Positions 4,096-5,949 of a stretch of 5,949 bases of DNA are shown one piece after another (within the stretch, counting starts at the first letter, position 1; each line of letters starts with the position of its first letter). Position numbers and translations under genes: made by a program. Source of the DNA: an uncultured Eubacteriaceae bacterium (GTDB taxonomy: Bacteria > Bacillota > Clostridia > Lachnospirales > CAG-274). The notes beneath the pieces are model-generated. The model saw nothing but the letters and a program-made list of their open reading frames with translations, did no database searches and was not told where the DNA came from. Location of the stretch: positions 1 through 5,949 of the forward strand of contig CAMNCZ010000081.1 of the NCBI GenBank assembly GCA_946534775.1, read 5' to 3'.

Positions 4096-5859
4096 ATGAA
4101 GAAAAAAATAGCATTATTAATGGCAGCTTGTATTTTGCTGACTGCTTGCAGCAATATAAACAGAGGACAGGCGCCCGATATGGTGCCGGGTGCGGTGAAA
4201 AAGGCTATGCAGGCGGGAGAAGATGAGGTGGATGCAAGGATAAAGGCCGTAGGCGAAAGTTATGACGGTTTGTATTCGTATGATTATTCTTATGACAGTG
4301 TACAAAACGGAGCAAGCCGCGGATTTTTCGGCGGTGTAAGCAAATCGGCAGCGATGAACGCAATGCCCGATATGGCACCTGCGGAAGCGTCGGAAGATTT
4401 TGAAGGATATGTACCCGATATTATCTACGAAGAACCCGATTGGAATACGGAGGGATTTAATGCAATAAAGGAGTCGGGCATAGTTTCGGTAAAGACTCAG
4501 CCGTTTTCGACCTTTGGCGCGGATGTGGACACGGCGGCATATTCAAATTTAAGAAGACGTTTGTATGAAAATGACGGTCACGGTATTACCGATAACGCTA
4601 TCCGCGTGGAAGAACTTGTCAATTATTTCGGCTATAATTATCCAAAGCCGAAAAACGGCGAAAAATTCGGTGTTGTGACAAGCCTTACATCCTGCCCGTG
4701 GACAGAGGATAAAAACACAATGCTGCTGCGTATAGGTATAAAAGCGGAAGAGATAGACCCGAGCGCAGGCAGCAATATCGTATTTTTGGTAGACACATCG
4801 GGGTCTATGTTTGACAACAACAAACTGCCGCTTGTGCAGCAGGCGCTTAAAACTTTGCAGAAAAAACTGACGGATAAAGATACCGTATCTATCGTCACTT
4901 ATGCGGGCGAGGATAAAGTTGTCTGCGAGGGCGTAAAGGGCAGCGACAGCGAGGCCATAACAAAAGCCATAGATTCGTTTGTAGCCTGGGGTTCCACAAA
5001 CGGCGAGGGCGGCATAAACAAGGCTTACGAAATAGCGGAAAAATATTTTATAAAAGGCGGCAACAACCGCGTGATCCTGGCAACCGACGGCGATCTTAAT
5101 GTCGGTGTTTCATCGGAGGCAGGTCTTACAGAACTGGTCGAAGAAAAGAAAAAATCGGGCGTATTCCTTTCCTGCCTTGGTTTTGGCGACGGCAACTATC
5201 AGGATAACAAAATGGAGGCGCTGGCAGACCACGGAAACGGCAACTACGCTTATATAGACTGTTCGCGTGAAGCGGAGCGTGCTTTGAAAGACGAACTTTG
5301 GTCAACGCTTTATACCGTTGCAAAGGATGTAAAATTTCAGGTGGAATTTAACCCCGCAAAAGTAAAGGGCTACCGCCTTGTGGGTTATGAGAACAGGGCA
5401 ATGGCGGCGGAGGATTTTGCAAACGATGCAAAAGACGGCGGCGAAGTCGGTTCGGGTCAGTGCGTAACGGCATTGTATGAGGTGATAACCACGGATTCCG
5501 ACCGCGAGATACCAAGCGTTGAATCACGCTACAACAATGCGGAAACGGGCATAGACGGCGACGAACTTCTTACGGTAAATATCAGATATAAAGAACCCGA
5601 CGGCACGGAAAGCAAGCTTAATACATACCCCGTGACCTCCGATATGTATACGGAAACTATGGATGACGATACATCCTGGGCAGCGGGTGTTGCGCAGTTT
5701 GGTATGCTGATGAGAAACTCCGAGTATAAGGGCACTTCTTCGTACAGGGAGATCTATGACAGACTTAAATCCGATCCCCGTGTTATGAACGAAGATCTCA
5801 GGGCGGAATTTTTGTATATAGTCGGCCTTGTAAACGGCGATTATACTAAAAACAATTAA
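4096..5859 (+). CDS. YfbK-type von Willebrand A domain lipoprotein
   Basis: This protein has 587 residues, close to E. coli YfbK (about 575). The N-terminus MKKKIALLMAACILLTAC has a lipobox (L15-T-A-C18), so it is predicted to be lipid-anchored on the outer face of the membrane. Residues 19-130 are a low-complexity linker with a Y/D/S-rich patch and a Met/Ala/Pro patch. Residues about 137-225 match the family-specific vWF_A N-terminal domain (FSTFGADVDTAAYSN). The VWA domain spans about 227-400, with an intact MIDAS metal site: D233-T-S235-G-S237, T301 and D331. Residues 408-580 match DUF3520 (DVKFQVEFNPAKVKGYRLVG, then YENRA). VWA domains bind protein partners through a divalent metal; the partner of this family is not known. 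AGGGGG 8 nt upstream supports ATG 4096. A terminator follows the stop codon. The gene looks complete. Confidence 0.93.
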   Translation: MKKKIALLMAACILLTACSNINRGQAPDMVPGAVKKAMQAGEDEVDARIKAVGESYDGLYSYDYSYDSVQNGASRGFFGGVSKSAAMNAMPDMAPAEASEDFEGYVPDIIYEEPDWNTEGFNAIKESGIVSVKTQPFSTFGADVDTAAYSNLRRRLYENDGHGITDNAIRVEELVNYFGYNYPKPKNGEKFGVVTSLTSCPWTEDKNTMLLRIGIKAEEIDPSAGSNIVFLVDTSGSMFDNNKLPLVQQALKTLQKKLTDKDTVSIVTYAGEDKVVCEGVKGSDSEAITKAIDSFVAWGSTNGEGGINKAYEIAEKYFIKGGNNRVILATDGDLNVGVSSEAGLTELVEEKKKSGVFLSCLGFGDGNYQDNKMEALADHGNGNYAYIDCSREAERALKDELWSTLYTVAKDVKFQVEFNPAKVKGYRLVGYENRAMAAEDFANDAKDGGEVGSGQCVTALYEVITTDSDREIPSVESRYNNAETGIDGDELLTVNIRYKEPDGTESKLNTYPVTSDMYTETMDDDTSWAAGVAQFGMLMRNSEYKGTSSYREIYDRLKSDPRVMNEDLRAEFLYIVGLVNGDYTKNN

Positions 5860-5870
5860 ATATTCGTTGC

Positions 5871-5897
5871 AAAAGGGACAGTTTGGCTGTCCTTTTT
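5871..5897 (+). terminator. Intrinsic terminator of the lipoprotein gene
   Basis: GGACAG (5876-5881) pairs with CTGTCC (5887-5892) around a TTTGG loop. The stem extends through one G-U pair into AAAA/TTTT and runs into TTTTT (5893-5897). It begins 12 bp after the TAA stop codon. This is a compact, strong Rho-independent terminator that ends the lipoprotein transcript. Confidence 0.85.
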
Positions 5898-5924
5898 GTG
5901 TTTGTATAAAAAGATTTGTATAAT
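5896..5924 (+). promoter_or_regulatory. Promoter for a gene beyond the right edge
   Basis: TTGTGT (5896-5901), a 17-bp spacer and a perfect TATAAT (5919-5924) lie directly after the terminator and point to the right. The remaining 25 bases hold no clear start codon with a ribosome binding site, so the gene it serves lies outside the window. Confidence 0.45.
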
Positions 5925-5949
5925 TGGTATTGTGAATAATGAAAATTTA

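Noticed and set aside
3537..4154. Open frame of 205 codons on the minus strand across the XRE gene and the following gap
   Set aside because: It overlaps a clear XRE domain gene and two terminator/promoter regions, has no ribosome binding site, and its sequence is rich in Phe/Lys/Ile runs typical of reading an A-T-rich antisense strand.
4117..5735. Several open frames of 60-90 codons antisense to the lipoprotein gene
   Set aside because: They are shadows of a well-conserved coding frame and show no start signals or recognisable domains.

Overview
The window looks like Gram-positive Clostridia, possibly a gut anaerobe. The DNA is moderately AT-rich with AT-rich intergenic stretches. Ribosome binding sites are AAGGAGG-like, signal peptides are short and lysine-led, and promoters are sigma-A-like. 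One exported protein ends in a dockerin-like module of a type common in Ruminococcus-like Firmicutes. This placement is an inference from style; no rRNA or core marker gene is present.

Layout, left to right. (1) Positions 1-514 hold the 5' end of an insertion sequence on the minus strand. It comprises a probable terminal repeat, an internal terminator hairpin, a promoter, and the first 128 codons of an IS1182-type (DUF772) transposase that runs off the left edge. (2) Positions 524-3196, minus strand, encode an 890-residue exported modular protein. It has a signal peptide, five ~80-95-residue beta-type repeats that I cannot assign to a named family, two InlB B-repeat/Flg_new-like repeats, two further beta-rich regions, and a C-terminal dockerin-like module whose second calcium loop is degenerate. 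Its stop codon lies about 10 bp from the proposed IS end. (3) Positions 3197-3569 are a divergent intergenic region with a promoter for the exported protein and a set of repeated CTATCTC(T/A)ATAGAA motifs in front of the next gene. (4) Positions 3570-3863, plus strand, encode a 97-residue XRE/Cro-type regulator, followed by a G-U-rich intrinsic terminator. (5) Positions 4096-5859, plus strand, encode a 587-residue lipoprotein of the YfbK type (von Willebrand A domain with an intact metal site plus DUF3520), closed by a strong intrinsic terminator. A good promoter at the right edge points to another gene beyond the window.

The two large genes encode exported proteins, one secreted or wall-associated and one lipid-anchored. 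They face away from the small regulator between them. The repeats in front of the regulator suggest autoregulation, but nothing shows directly that it controls either neighbour. I see no convincing new multi-gene system. The most distinctive items are the unassigned repeat family in the 890-residue protein, the operator-like repeats, and the IS junction at a palindrome overlapping a stop codon.
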